Source: Pseudaminobacter sp040049255
GTDB taxonomy: Bacteria > Pseudomonadota > Alphaproteobacteria > Rhizobiales > Rhizobiaceae
Direction: 5' to 3'
Length of the DNA: 64,000 bases
Assembly: GCF_040049255.1 (NCBI RefSeq)
Contig: NZ_JBDZDR010000001.1
Location: 248,001 to 312,000 of the forward strand
In this document: piece by piece, positions 47,220 through 57,401 of the stretch
Position numbering within the stretch: position 1 is the first letter of the stretch
How the letters are laid out: every line of letters begins with the position of its first letter
Translations under genes and position numbers: made by a program
The notes under the pieces: generated by a model
Told to the model about the DNA's origin: nothing
Databases searched by the model: none
What the model saw: only the letters and a program-made list of their open reading frames with translations

Positions 47220-48290
47220 ATGCAGCCTGCTGTCGCCCACAACGAGCCAAGCCATGACCTCGCGGCCAATGTGGTTGCGACGATGCGCCAAATGCGAGTG
47301 GCAAGCCTGCCGCGCAACTATGAAATTTTCTACGAGGCCCTGTCCGGCTCGAATCCCCGACTCAGCCTGGAAGTGATCGAGTTGGGCCACCACCCGACAC
47401 AGGAGCGCCTCGACCAGATCGGCCGCAAGTATTTCGCCCAGAATCACAACCAGTCGATCGTGGAGCAAGCCCGCGAGGTGGTCGCTCAGGAGCTTGAGGA
47501 CATTGCCCGCCTTTTGCGCTCCGAACACCAGCATCTGGAAAAATACGGCCAGATCCTCGACCAGACCTCGAGTGGGCTGAACAACCGCGATCTGATCAGC
47601 AAGGAACTGCTGCAGAAGATCGCTCGCGCCATGACGACTGCCACCAATTCGACGATCGACCACGGCAGGCAGATAGCCGACACGCTGAGCGAAAAGTCCG
47701 CCGAGCTGGAAAGCGTCAAGTCAAAGCTCGAGGAGTACAAGCGGCTGGCCGCCACAGACCCCCTCACCGATATCTGGAACCGGCGCGCCTTCGACAAGGA
47801 GCTTGCCGCGATCTACGACAGCAACAGGGGCATCCTGTTCAAGGCTCTGATCCTTGCAGATATCGACAGCTTCAAGGAGGTCAATGACCAGTACGGCCAT
47901 CCCGTCGGCGACAGGATCCTCAAGGTGATCGCCGACATTCTCCAGAGCAGCACCCATGAAGCGGTCTTCGTGGCGAGGACCGGCGGAGAGGAGTTCGCGC
48001 TCATCGTCGACGGAACCAGCGAGCAGTCGACGTTCGAAATCGCCGACCATCTTCGGGTGCTGATCGAACAGACGCCGTTCAGGTGGGGCGAACCGCAGCA
48101 GGACTGCGGGCCCATCACCGTGTCCATGGGCGTCTGCATGGCTTCCGACGCAGAGAGCGCCGACGATCTCTACGCGAAGGCCGACAGTGCCCTATACCGG
48201 TCGAAAGTGGACGGCCGCAATCGCGTGACCAGGTACTCGGATATTTCGGCGCGGACGGGAAAGAACTGGAAGCTGTACCGCAAGGACTGA
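47220..48290 (+). CDS. GGDEF domain diguanylate cyclase
   Basis: The 356-residue product has a helical N-terminal region with conserved LPRNYEIFYEALSGSNP (about 25-45), a coiled-coil stretch to about residue 180, and a C-terminal GGDEF domain. The active-site loop is GGEEF, with LADIDSFKEVNDQYGH supplying metal ligands, so it should make c-di-GMP. The inhibitory RxxD site is absent: the -9 and -6 positions before GGEEF are His and Val. No membrane helix. I use ATG 47220 behind GGAG; an in-frame ATG at 47202 is possible. Confidence 0.9.
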   Translation: MQPAVAHNEPSHDLAANVVATMRQMRVASLPRNYEIFYEALSGSNPRLSLEVIELGHHPTQERLDQIGRKYFAQNHNQSIVEQAREVVAQELEDIARLLRSEHQHLEKYGQILDQTSSGLNNRDLISKELLQKIARAMTTATNSTIDHGRQIADTLSEKSAELESVKSKLEEYKRLAATDPLTDIWNRRAFDKELAAIYDSNRGILFKALILADIDSFKEVNDQYGHPVGDRILKVIADILQSSTHEAVFVARTGGEEFALIVDGTSEQSTFEIADHLRVLIEQTPFRWGEPQQDCGPITVSMGVCMASDAESADDLYAKADSALYRSKVDGRNRVTRYSDISARTGKNWKLYRKD

Positions 48291-48388
48291 GCCGGGCCGA
48301 CCTGCCGTAAAGCCGCCGCCGACATGGCGTCGGCCTTAGCCTGCAGCGGTCGTCTTCGCCACTCTCAGCCATCTCACGCGCCCAACAG

Positions 48389-48415
48389 AAAAGCGCCGGT
48401 AAGCCGGCGCTTTTC
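48389..48415. terminator. Bidirectional terminator between cyclase and DAHP synthase
   Basis: AAAAGCGCCGG-TAAG-CCGGCGCTTTT, an 11-bp perfect stem with A and T flanks, between two converging genes. It should stop transcription from both sides. Confidence 0.9.
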
Positions 48416-48437
48416 AGATTCAAGAGTGCAACCGCGC

Positions 48438-49811
48438 TCAGGCGCTAGCCGCCTTCTTCTCGCTGCGTTTCGCGCCCTTCTTCAGAAGCTCAGAAACCAG
48501 GAAAGCCAGTTCGATCGCCTGGTCGGCGTTGAGGCGCGGGTCGCAATGGGTGTGATAGCGGTCCTGCAGTTCCTCGTCGCGGATGGCGCGTGCGCCGCCC
48601 GTGCACTCGGTCACGTTCTTGCCTGTCATCTCGACATGAATGCCGCCAGCATGCGTGCCTTCCGCTGCGTGCACGTCGAAGAACGCCTGCACTTCGCCCA
48701 GGATACGGTCGAACGGACGGGTCTTGTAGCCGGCCGCGGTGATCGTGTTGCCGTGCATCGGGTCGCAGGACCAGACGACGTTGCGGCCTTCCTTCTGCAC
48801 GGCGCGCACCAGCTTGGGCAGGTGATCGCCCACCTTGTCGGCGCCGAAGCGCGCGATCAGCGTCAGCCGGCCCGCCTCGTTCTCGGGGTTCAGGAGGTCG
48901 ATCAGCTCCAGCAAGCCATCGGGAGTCAGCGACGGTCCGCACTTCAGGCCGAGCGGGTTCTTGATGCCACGGCAGTACTCGATATGTGCATGGTCGGCCT
49001 GGCGCGTACGGTCGCCGATCCAGATCATGTGGCCGGAGGTGGCGTACCAATCGCCCGAAGTGGAGTCGACGCGGGTCAGCGCCTGCTCGTAGCCGAGCAG
49101 CAGCGCCTCGTGGCTGGTGTAGAAATCGGTTTCGCGCAGGGCGAAATTGTTCTCCGAGGTGATGCCGACCGCGCTCATGAAATTCATGGTTTCGGTGATG
49201 CGGTTGGCAAGCGCCTCGTAGCGCTCGCCCTGTGGGCTGTCGGAGACGAAGCCGAGCATCCAGCGATGGACGTTCTCCAGGCTGGCATAGCCACCCTGCG
49301 CGAAGGCGCGCAGCAGGTTCAGCGTGGCGGCCGACTGGCGGTAGGCCATTTCCTGGCGCGCCGGATCCGGCACGCGCGACTTCTCGTCGAAGTCGATGCC
49401 GTTGATGATGTCGCCGCGGTAGCTGGGCAGCGTCACGCCATCCCGCGTCTCGTTGTCGGAAGAACGCGGCTTTGCAAACTGGCCGGCGATGCGGCCCACC
49501 TTCACCACCGGCTGCGCGCCGGCATAGGTCAGAACCACGGACATCTGCAGGAAGACGCGGAAGAAGTCGCGGATGTTGTCCGCGCCGTGCTCGGCGAAGC
49601 TTTCGGCGCAGTCGCCGCCCTGAAGCAGGAAGGCCTCGCCGGCAGCAACCTGGGCGAGCTGCTTCTTCAGCTTGCGCGCCTCGCCTGCAAAAACGAGCGG
49701 CGGAAAGGTGGCAAGACGGGCCTCGGTTTCAAACAGCGCAGCCTGATCCGGATAGGCCGGAACCTGCTGGATCGGCTTGTTGCGCCAGGAATTCGGAGAC
49801 CACTTAGTCAT
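48438..49811 (-). CDS. Class II 3-deoxy-7-phosphoheptulonate (DAHP) synthase
   Basis: This enzyme joins phosphoenolpyruvate and erythrose-4-phosphate, opening the shikimate pathway. The 457-residue product is the plant-type (class II) form: WRNKPIQQVPAYPD, LLQGGDCAESF with the metal-binding Cys, the Arg/Lys-rich GLKCGPSLTPDGLL and WSCDPMHGNTI. I use ATG 49811 (MTKWSPNSW); the upstream extension is not family-like. Followed on the same strand by nothing but the shared terminator. Upstream neighbour is gor. Confidence 0.94.
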   Translation of the reverse strand: MTKWSPNSWRNKPIQQVPAYPDQAALFETEARLATFPPLVFAGEARKLKKQLAQVAAGEAFLLQGGDCAESFAEHGADNIRDFFRVFLQMSVVLTYAGAQPVVKVGRIAGQFAKPRSSDNETRDGVTLPSYRGDIINGIDFDEKSRVPDPARQEMAYRQSAATLNLLRAFAQGGYASLENVHRWMLGFVSDSPQGERYEALANRITETMNFMSAVGITSENNFALRETDFYTSHEALLLGYEQALTRVDSTSGDWYATSGHMIWIGDRTRQADHAHIEYCRGIKNPLGLKCGPSLTPDGLLELIDLLNPENEAGRLTLIARFGADKVGDHLPKLVRAVQKEGRNVVWSCDPMHGNTITAAGYKTRPFDRILGEVQAFFDVHAAEGTHAGGIHVEMTGKNVTECTGGARAIRDEELQDRYHTHCDPRLNADQAIELAFLVSELLKKGAKRSEKKAASA

Positions 49812-49944
49812 TGTTGCACCCAATACATGTCTTCGCGACAGGAACCGCCCGGAAACGTCCGCATTTTCGGGACATGCCCCTATACCGGAAGCCAAGTGGC
49901 TATTCTACCCCGGATTCCGGCTGGAGCGAACGAGTTTGGCGGCC

Positions 49945-51336
<1,392 letters not shown>

Positions 51337-51390
51337 GATTCCATCTCCGTTGGCAGCGCTGGCCACAGTTAGGAGGCAAACAGCCAAAAT

Positions 51391-51415
51391 AAAAGCCCGG
51401 CGCGGCCGGGCTTTT
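51391..51415 (-). terminator. Intrinsic terminator between the DUF2059 gene and gor
   Basis: AAAAGCCCGGC / GCCGGGCTTTT, 11-bp stem with a 3-base loop, followed by ATTTT on the minus strand. It lies 26 bases past the DUF2059 stop. Confidence 0.9.
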
Positions 51416-51440
51416 CGTCTCAGACCGTGGGGCCCGTTGC

Positions 51441-52010
51441 CTAGTTGGCGGTCGAAGCGTCGCCGTCGGTGGCGGCTTCGGGCGCCGGCGGCGGTATCAG
51501 TCCCTTGGCCTTGATGATCTCCTCGAGCGCGGTCGCCGACTGCTCGGCCAGATCGCGGGCGATGCCGCGCTGCCAGATATCGGCAGCCTTGCCAACCTCG
51601 CGGGTGACGATCACGCCGTCCTGAAGCAGCTTCTTGCCAGCCGGGGATGTGTAGAACCCAGCAATCGCGTTGAGTTCGTCGGCAGAAAACACCCGCGCAT
51701 AGGCGAGCGCCGCTTCCTTCTCCAGGTCGGCGCGGCGGCTGGCGAGCTTCAGCGCCGTATCGTCCACGGTGCTGGTGATGACCTCCTGAAGATCCGGGTT
51801 CTTCTGGATCATCTCGGACTTCAGCGCGGATGCGGCCTGCGGCAGGATACCATCGAAGAGGTCAGTGGCCTTGATCGCCGCGACCGCATCGCGGGCGGCC
51901 TTCAGATGCGCTTCCGAGACGTCCTGCGCGAAAGCCGGCACAGCGGCTGCAAGCACGACTGACGCCGCCAGAACGGTGGAAAAGCGACGAACACGGTGGG
52001 CCAAGATCAT
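51441..52010 (-). CDS. Secreted DUF2059 domain protein
   Basis: The 189-residue product has a signal peptide cut near VPAFAQ-DV. The mature helical domain reads LNAIAGFYTSPAGKKLL and DTALKLASRRADLEKEAA, typical of DUF2059. The C-terminal tail is Pro/Ala-rich. Periplasmic location likely; function unknown. AGGAG lies 12 bases before the ATG, a longer gap than usual. It follows rpiA by 19 bp, so they share a transcript, ended by the terminator at 51391. Confidence 0.83.
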   Translation of the reverse strand: MILAHRVRRFSTVLAASVVLAAAVPAFAQDVSEAHLKAARDAVAAIKATDLFDGILPQAASALKSEMIQKNPDLQEVITSTVDDTALKLASRRADLEKEAALAYARVFSADELNAIAGFYTSPAGKKLLQDGVIVTREVGKAADIWQRGIARDLAEQSATALEEIIKAKGLIPPPAPEAATDGDASTAN

Positions 52011-52029
52011 GATGGGATAAAACTCCTGT

Positions 52030-52728
52030 TTATCGGGTCGCATGTACCGTTCTGACACCGTCGGCGCCGGCGATGATAGCCGCTTGCGCCAAACCAAGGA
52101 ACAGACCGTGTTCGACAACCCCCGGAACGGCGAAAAGACCATTTGACAGCGCTCTTGGATCGGGAATGCGGCCAAAAGATGCATCAAGAATGAAATGTCC
52201 ACCGTCTGTAACAAACGGCGCGCCGTTCGTCATCCGCAATGTAAGCGGGCCGGAGAGTCCGAGACTTTCCGCAACGGAAGCTATGGCGCGCTCGGTTGCT
52301 TTGAGGCCGAACTTGTTGACCTCGATCGGCAGCGGAAACTTGCCCAGGGCCTCGACCATCTTCGTTTCGTCGGCGATGACGATCATCTTCTTCGAAGCCG
52401 CAGCGACGATCTTTTCGCGCAGCAGCGCGCCGCCGCCGCCCTTGATCAGCGAAAGCTGCGGATCGATCTCGTCAGCACCGTCGACTGTAAGGTCGAGTTC
52501 CGGCGTCTCGTCCAGCGTCGACAGCGGCACGCCAAGTTCCACACACAAGGCGGCGGTTCGCTCGGAAGTCGGCACGCCGATGATCTTCATGCCGGCGGCC
52601 ACCTTTTCGGCCAGCAGCCGCACAAACTCTTCGGCCGTGGAACCGGTCCCGATACCGAGCCGGGCTCCGTCCGGAACATGGCCAAGCGCCACCCGGGCGG
52701 CCTCAATCTTCAACGCACGTGCATCCAT
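52030..52728 (-). CDS. rpiA: Ribose-5-phosphate isomerase A
   Basis: RpiA interconverts ribose-5-phosphate and ribulose-5-phosphate. The 232-residue product has IGTGSTAEEF, TVDGADEIDPQ with catalytic Asp residues, the KGGGGALLREK loop with catalytic Glu and Lys, and FPLPIEV. ATG 52728 follows AGGAGGG. Divergent from gph, first gene of a pair with the DUF2059 gene. Confidence 0.96.
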   Translation of the reverse strand: MDARALKIEAARVALGHVPDGARLGIGTGSTAEEFVRLLAEKVAAGMKIIGVPTSERTAALCVELGVPLSTLDETPELDLTVDGADEIDPQLSLIKGGGGALLREKIVAAASKKMIVIADETKMVEALGKFPLPIEVNKFGLKATERAIASVAESLGLSGPLTLRMTNGAPFVTDGGHFILDASFGRIPDPRALSNGLFAVPGVVEHGLFLGLAQAAIIAGADGVRTVHATR

Positions 52729-52888
52729 GGGAATTGCCGCCCTCCTGTCTGGTTGGCGCTCCTATCATTTTTAGGGCTTGCGGCAAAGGTTTTCTGCCTT
52801 GCAGGCCCAATGCCCCAGGGTTGCCCCGCAGTGGCTCGCGGGCTATGCCCAACCCATCATCAGTGTAGCGCAAGGAGCAGGACCGCCA

Positions 52889-53572
52889 ATGAGCCGCCCG
52901 ATCATCGTATTCGACCTTGATGGAACCTTGATCGACACGGCGCCTGATCTGCTCGACAGCCTCAATCACAGCCTTGCGGCCGGCGGAGTACCGCAAACCG
53001 ATGCGACCGGGTTCCGCAGCTTCCTCGGCCACGGCGGCCGAGTGATGATCGAACGCGCCTATGCGGCCCAACAAAAGCTGCTGCCTGTGGATGAGCATGA
53101 CCGGCTCTTTGCTCTCTTCCTCGACCACTATGGCGAAAACATTCCGGGGCGGTCCCAACCTTACCCAGGCGTGCTCGACGCACTCGACCGTTTCGCAGCC
53201 GCGGGCTTCCTGCTGGCAGTGTGCACGAACAAGACCGAGAAATTCGCACGCCGACTGCTGGATGCGCTCGACATCAGCCGTCGCTTCGCGACCATCACCG
53301 GGCAGGACACCTTCGCCTTCCGCAAGCCCGACCCGCGTCACCTCACCGAAACCATCGCCCAGGCCGGCGGCAATCCGGAGCGGGCCGTGATGGTCGGCGA
53401 TTCGCGGACCGACATCGACACCGCCAAGGCTGCCGGAATTCCGGTCGTGGCGGTCGATTTCGGCTATACCGACCGGCATGTGCGCGAATTCGAACCCTCG
53501 CGGATCATTTCCCACTATGACGAATTGACGGTCGGCCTCGCCGAAGGCCTGATCGCGGCAACAAGAGCGTAA
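52889..53572 (+). CDS. gph: HAD phosphatase, phosphoglycolate phosphatase type
   Basis: The 227-residue product has HAD motif I FDLDGTLIDT, a helical cap, motif II in VCTNKTEK, motif III in FRKPDP and motif IV VGDSRTDIDTAKAAG. This set and length match Gph, which dephosphorylates 2-phosphoglycolate formed in DNA repair or oxygenase reactions. ATG follows AAGGAGCAGG. Upstream frame overlapping the rpiA promoter region is not coding. Confidence 0.9.
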   Translation: MSRPIIVFDLDGTLIDTAPDLLDSLNHSLAAGGVPQTDATGFRSFLGHGGRVMIERAYAAQQKLLPVDEHDRLFALFLDHYGENIPGRSQPYPGVLDALDRFAAAGFLLAVCTNKTEKFARRLLDALDISRRFATITGQDTFAFRKPDPRHLTETIAQAGGNPERAVMVGDSRTDIDTAKAAGIPVVAVDFGYTDRHVREFEPSRIISHYDELTVGLAEGLIAATRA

Positions 53573-53580
53573 TCAGTGGC

Positions 53581-53610
53581 TTGACTTCGGGCGTGCTCGT
53601 CTCCTATATC
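53581..53610 (+). promoter_or_regulatory. Sigma-70-type promoter of tRNA-Val
   Basis: TTGACT at 53581-53586 and TATATC at 53605-53610 with an 18-bp spacer, 29 bp before the tRNA and only 8 bp after the gph stop codon. A close match to the housekeeping consensus, as expected for a tRNA gene. Confidence 0.7.
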
Positions 53611-53638
53611 GCGGCACGCTTCGCCTTCGGGCAGCAGC

Positions 53639-53713
53639 GGGCGATTAGCTCAGCGGGAGAGCACACCCTTCACACGGGTGGGGTCGTAGGTTCAATCCCT
53701 ACATCGCCCACCA
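53639..53713 (+). tRNA. tRNA-Val (anticodon CAC)
   Basis: Full cloverleaf of 75 bases with encoded CCA. Acceptor GGGCGAT pairs with ATCGCCC. The D arm is GCTC...GAGC. Anticodon stem CACCC/GGGTG encloses loop TTCACAC with anticodon CAC (reads GUG). The T arm is GTAGG-TTCAATC-CCTAC. Discriminator base A. No integrase or repeated 3' end nearby. Confidence 0.97.
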
Positions 53714-53832
53714 TCCCCCTTTGAATTTATTGTTTTTCCGAACCAGTTCGCACCGTGGCAACACAGGTGCAGGCGCTTTCCCAAGCGCGTTGGACTTCGG
53801 ATTATTTTTCTAAATTTTGCGGGCACAAAGCA

Positions 53833-53868
53833 GCCGCGGGCAAGCGATTGATGCGCCCTGCCCGCGGC
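53833..53868 (-). terminator. Stable hairpin downstream of the L,D-transpeptidase gene
   Basis: GCCGCGGGCA and TGCCCGCGGC form a perfect 10-bp stem around a 16-base loop, starting 10 bases after the stop codon (minus strand). A long U tract is missing, so it may protect the 3' end rather than terminate cleanly. Confidence 0.5.
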
Positions 53869-53878
53869 CGGCTTGATG

Positions 53879-55756
53879 TCACATGCTGCGCGTGCGGGAT
53901 GCCTCGACCTTTTCCAGCGCAAGCTTCAGGTGCGAATCGCGGTCGTAGACGTCGTTGAAATACTCTACCGTGCCGTCCATCTGCGGCCAGGCAGTGAAAT
54001 AGGCGACATAGACCGGAATCTTGCGCGCGACCTTTTCCGAAGAATGGCCCTGCTTCAGCTTCTTCGCCACGTAGTCGACGTCGGTCCCCAGCAAGGCAGC
54101 GGCCATGCCGCGCGGATCGCTCAGGCGGATGCAGCCATGGCTGAAGGCGCGCGAATCACGGCTGAACAGGCCCTTCTGCGGCGTATCGTGCATGTAGATG
54201 GCGTGCTTGTTGGGGAACAGGATCTTCAGTTCGCCAAGCGCATTGGCCTCGCTGGGCGTCTGGCGCACGCTGAAGGGAACATTTCCGCCGTACTGGTTCC
54301 AATCGATCGACGAAGACGGAATGCGTTGGCCCTTGGCGTCGGTTACCTCATAACCGGAGCGGTCCAGGTAGCCGGGATCGCTGCGGAGACGCGGCAGCAT
54401 CTCGTTGACGATGATCGACTGCGGAACGCCCCAGTAGGGGTTGTAGTCAACCTGCTGGATCTGGTCGTAGAAGAAGCTGGTCTGGTTGCTCGGACGGCCG
54501 ATCACCACGCGCATTTTCAGCTTTTCCGCGTCGCCTTCGATATAGCTGGCGGTGAAGGCCGGCTGGTTGATGAAGACGCGCGGACTGCCGAGGTCGGAGG
54601 GCAGCCACCGCAGCTGCTCCATCGCCAGGATCACCTTTTCCAGGCGCTCTGCCTTCGGCGCACCGGCCAGCTTCATCACCGTCTGCGGGCCGACGACGCC
54701 GTCCGGCTTGAGGCCGAGCTTCTTCTGCACGGCTTCGATGACCGGCACGAGCTCTTCGACATAGACCTCGCTCGCACCGAGGCGGTCCAGCACTTCGCGA
54801 TGGTTCTCGAGCTCGGCGCCATAGTCGCGGGCGATCAGCCGCAGCAACTTGGGCAGTTCCGCGCTGGTCTGGCCCGGCTTCAGCAAGAGCTTGCGGTCGA
54901 CGATGATCTCATTCTCGACACTGGCTTCCAGGGCCTTGAGCTCGGCCTGCAAGGCCTGGAACTCGGCATTCTGGGGATGGCGCGATTCCAGGAACGTCCG
55001 CGCTTCCTCCGTACGGGCCAGCCTGGAAAGCATACTGACCATGTCGAGCGGCTTGGCGGGAAAATCGTGGTAACCGGAAATTCGGTTTGGGTCGACGCGG
55101 CCACCCCGCGCATCGCGCACATAGCGCAGGACGCGCGCCGAAAGCGTCATCTCGAAGCGGATCAGTTCTCGCTGGCGTGCCGCGACGTCGTCCAGGTCAA
55201 AAAGTGCCGGCGGCAGGCTGACCGCGTAGTCCGACGCACGCAGTCCATAGTCGCCCGCCTCGTCCAGTACACTCACCGCTTCCTTGGCGCGGCTGTTGGC
55301 GTTCACGCCCGAGACCCAGATGAAATCCGGGTTCGCGGCATAGTAGGCAGCAACCGCCCTGGCCACGTCCCTTTCGGCATAGAGGTCGAAGCCTTCGAGT
55401 GCCTGCAGCGCATCCCTGAAGGTGCTGCCACGCAGCGAAGGATCGTAGGCAACGCGCTGCGGCGCTGCGCCGATGTTTCCAAACTCCACCCGTACCAAGG
55501 GATCGGCCTTGTAGGTGTAGTAAGTTGGACCGGTGATTTTCTTGATCGGCTTGGCTTCCGCGGGCCGTGATGCCGGCGTTTCCGGTGCGGCCCTGGGGAC
55601 GGGAGGAAACTCCCCCTTGGGCGCGCGTTGAACACGTCCGCCGCCGAACAGCACGTCGAACAAGGCCTGCGCCTCGGCTTGCGGCACGCCCGCTGCCAGC
55701 GCTCCGGCAAGCGTTGCCACCGGAAGGATTGCATGTCTCTTAGTGAAGAACTTCAT
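53879..55756 (-). CDS. L,D-transpeptidase, YcbB/LdtD type
   Basis: The 625-residue product has a signal peptide (cut near PQAEAQ), a scaffold domain (about 100-330), a peptidoglycan-binding module (KKLGLKPDGVVGPQTV, about 345-375) and a YkuD catalytic domain. The catalytic motif SHGCIRLSD has Cys542, and HDTP gives a conserved His. Such enzymes make 3-3 cross-links in periplasmic peptidoglycan. Rhizobiales are rich in L,D-transpeptidases and use them in polar growth, in keeping with the growth pole ring gene in this window. ATG 55756; single gene. Confidence 0.93.
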   Translation of the reverse strand: MKFFTKRHAILPVATLAGALAAGVPQAEAQALFDVLFGGGRVQRAPKGEFPPVPRAAPETPASRPAEAKPIKKITGPTYYTYKADPLVRVEFGNIGAAPQRVAYDPSLRGSTFRDALQALEGFDLYAERDVARAVAAYYAANPDFIWVSGVNANSRAKEAVSVLDEAGDYGLRASDYAVSLPPALFDLDDVAARQRELIRFEMTLSARVLRYVRDARGGRVDPNRISGYHDFPAKPLDMVSMLSRLARTEEARTFLESRHPQNAEFQALQAELKALEASVENEIIVDRKLLLKPGQTSAELPKLLRLIARDYGAELENHREVLDRLGASEVYVEELVPVIEAVQKKLGLKPDGVVGPQTVMKLAGAPKAERLEKVILAMEQLRWLPSDLGSPRVFINQPAFTASYIEGDAEKLKMRVVIGRPSNQTSFFYDQIQQVDYNPYWGVPQSIIVNEMLPRLRSDPGYLDRSGYEVTDAKGQRIPSSSIDWNQYGGNVPFSVRQTPSEANALGELKILFPNKHAIYMHDTPQKGLFSRDSRAFSHGCIRLSDPRGMAAALLGTDVDYVAKKLKQGHSSEKVARKIPVYVAYFTAWPQMDGTVEYFNDVYDRDSHLKLALEKVEASRTRSM

Positions 55757-56031
55757 CGATCACCCGTTCCCATGGGAAGTCGGCAGGATTCCTGCCGAAC
55801 TTCGCGCGCAAGGAACCGGTTCGCCCGTGGCGGGTATAAGACGCCACCCTCCCGATTCACACCGATTTGGTTAAAGCTTCGTGTATTTCGAGCCGAGTGT
55901 TGCGGCGCGGTTTCAGCTTGCCGGATGCACCGGTTTGCATGTGAATTGGAAGCCGCCAGTGGCGGCAGAACGGCTGCCGTGCCATGAATATGCAAGGACG
56001 AAACACACGCAGTGCAAAGTGGGAGAGAGCA

Positions 56032-56427
56032 ATGAAGAAGGGCTACAAGGACCTCCTGGACGAAGCAAATGCCCAGATCGAAGCGATCTCGCCGGAACAG
56101 GCAGTGCCCCTCCTCGACGATCCCAACATCGTCTTCGTCGACCTGCGCGATCCGCGCGAACTGCAGCGAGAAGGCCAAATTCCCGGTGCTGAGCATTGTC
56201 CTCGCGGCATGCTCGAATTCTGGATCGATCCGGACAGCCCCTATCACAAGGCTTTCTTCTCATCCGGCAAGAGCTTCGTCTTCTTCTGCGCCGGCGGCTG
56301 GCGCTCCGCGCTTGCCACCAAGACCGCGCAGGACATGGGGCTCGAACCGGTCAAGCATATCCTTGGCGGCTTCGCTGCATGGAAGCAGGCAGGGCTGCCT
56401 GTCATCATGCCGGATAAGAAAAGCTGA
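56032..56427 (+). CDS. Rhodanese-like domain protein
   Basis: The 131-residue product is one rhodanese domain: FVDLRDPRELQREGQIPGA (CH2A region), then the active-site loop CAGGWRSALA with catalytic Cys, and HILGGFAAWKQAGLPV at the end. It may transfer sulfur; the acceptor is unknown. ATG 56032 follows GGGAGAGAG; an in-frame ATG at 55984 is less likely. Converges with the alpha/beta hydrolase gene, 9 bp apart. Confidence 0.87.
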   Translation: MKKGYKDLLDEANAQIEAISPEQAVPLLDDPNIVFVDLRDPRELQREGQIPGAEHCPRGMLEFWIDPDSPYHKAFFSSGKSFVFFCAGGWRSALATKTAQDMGLEPVKHILGGFAAWKQAGLPVIMPDKKS

Positions 56428-56436
56428 GCCGTTGCT

Positions 56437-57348
56437 TCAGTGCGACGGCGCCGGCTGCGATACCTGTGTGACGAAGTCGACCACCTGATCGACGACAGCG
56501 GGGTCGGACAGGATGCGCCGGTGTCCAAGGCCATAGGCCCAGAGCAGCCGAACATGGTCGCCCGCTGCAGCTAGCGCTCGGGCATCGTCGGCCGGAACTT
56601 CGGCGTCGTCCGGCGCATGCACGACCAGCGTCGGTGTGCTCAATCTCGCGAGTTGCTTCGCGCCAGTGAAATGCGCAAGTCCGTGGCCTGAAAGGTTCCT
56701 GACGCGGCGGTCAACTACCGAGGCCGAGCGGCCGCCAAGGTTCACCTGCCGGCGAAAGCTATCGAACACTTGCGAAAGCGAGTTTGGCGCCGCGATCATG
56801 ACCAGCCGCCCCGTTTCAAGCGGCGCAATGCCGTCCACCGCGCCTGCTGTGGCATTCGCCGCAACCGCTCCGCCGAAGGAGTGGCCGATAACGGCGTCGA
56901 AGGGGCCGAACCAGTCGCCCGCAGCGCGCGAGGCAGCCACTGCGCTAACCAGATTCAGCCGCCGGCCTAGCGATGCGCCATGGCCGGGCAGGTCGAGCGA
57001 AATGACGCGGAAACCGGCGGTGCGGCAACCGTCGATCAGGGCGCGCATATATTCGGTGCGCGAGCGCCAGCCATGAATCACCAGCACCGTGCCGGCCGCC
57101 AATCGCCCTTCCCCCGGCCGGAATTCATGCGCCGCAACGCAGTCCCGGCCCACTTTCAGCCTGTGGTGACGCGCTTCGGCCATCAGGTCGGCAGCGCGTT
57201 CAACTGCCTTGCGCTCGCCCTCGCTCAGCGCCTTGGGATTAGGTGTGCGACAGAAAAGCTCGAAACCGACCCGCCCGCCGAGGCGCGGCGCAACAAGCTC
57301 GGCTGCGCCGAAAACGCCCCGGATGACCTTCAGCGCGATTGGTGTCAT
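56437..57348 (-). CDS. Alpha/beta hydrolase
   Basis: The 303-residue product has an alpha/beta hydrolase core: VLVIHGWRSR oxyanion region, nucleophile elbow GHSFGG with Ser near residue 166, VVHAPDDAEVP for the acid and GLGHRRIL for the His. Substrate unknown. It starts 47 bp from, and divergent to, a MarR regulator, with two palindromes between them, so it is the likely target of that regulator. Start at ATG 57348. Confidence 0.86.
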   Translation of the reverse strand: MTPIALKVIRGVFGAAELVAPRLGGRVGFELFCRTPNPKALSEGERKAVERAADLMAEARHHRLKVGRDCVAAHEFRPGEGRLAAGTVLVIHGWRSRTEYMRALIDGCRTAGFRVISLDLPGHGASLGRRLNLVSAVAASRAAGDWFGPFDAVIGHSFGGAVAANATAGAVDGIAPLETGRLVMIAAPNSLSQVFDSFRRQVNLGGRSASVVDRRVRNLSGHGLAHFTGAKQLARLSTPTLVVHAPDDAEVPADDARALAAAGDHVRLLWAYGLGHRRILSDPAVVDQVVDFVTQVSQPAPSH

Positions 57349-57367
57349 ATTATCAATCCATCGAAAG

Positions 57368-57381
57368 GTTCAAACATGAAC
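57368..57381. promoter_or_regulatory. Operator-like palindrome 1 (MarR site candidate)
   Basis: GTTCA-AACA-TGAAC, 5-bp perfect arms. It shares both arms with the palindrome at 57388, and their centres are 20 bp apart (two helical turns). It lies between the divergent hydrolase and MarR genes. Confidence 0.65.
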
Positions 57382-57387
57382 ACAATA

Positions 57388-57401
57388 GTTCAATCATGAA
57401 C
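57388..57401. promoter_or_regulatory. Operator-like palindrome 2 (MarR site candidate)
   Basis: GTTCA-ATCA-TGAAC, same arms as palindrome 1. The MarR start codon (57396) lies inside it, so a bound repressor would also block translation initiation or early transcription. Confidence 0.65.

Noticed and set aside
51441..52214. Longer N-terminus for the DUF2059 protein, reaching into rpiA
   Set aside because: It would overlap the rpiA coding sequence and place the signal peptide internally.
53639..53878. tRNA-Val as an integration site for a mobile element
   Set aside because: No integrase, no repeated tRNA 3' end and ordinary core genes on both sides.
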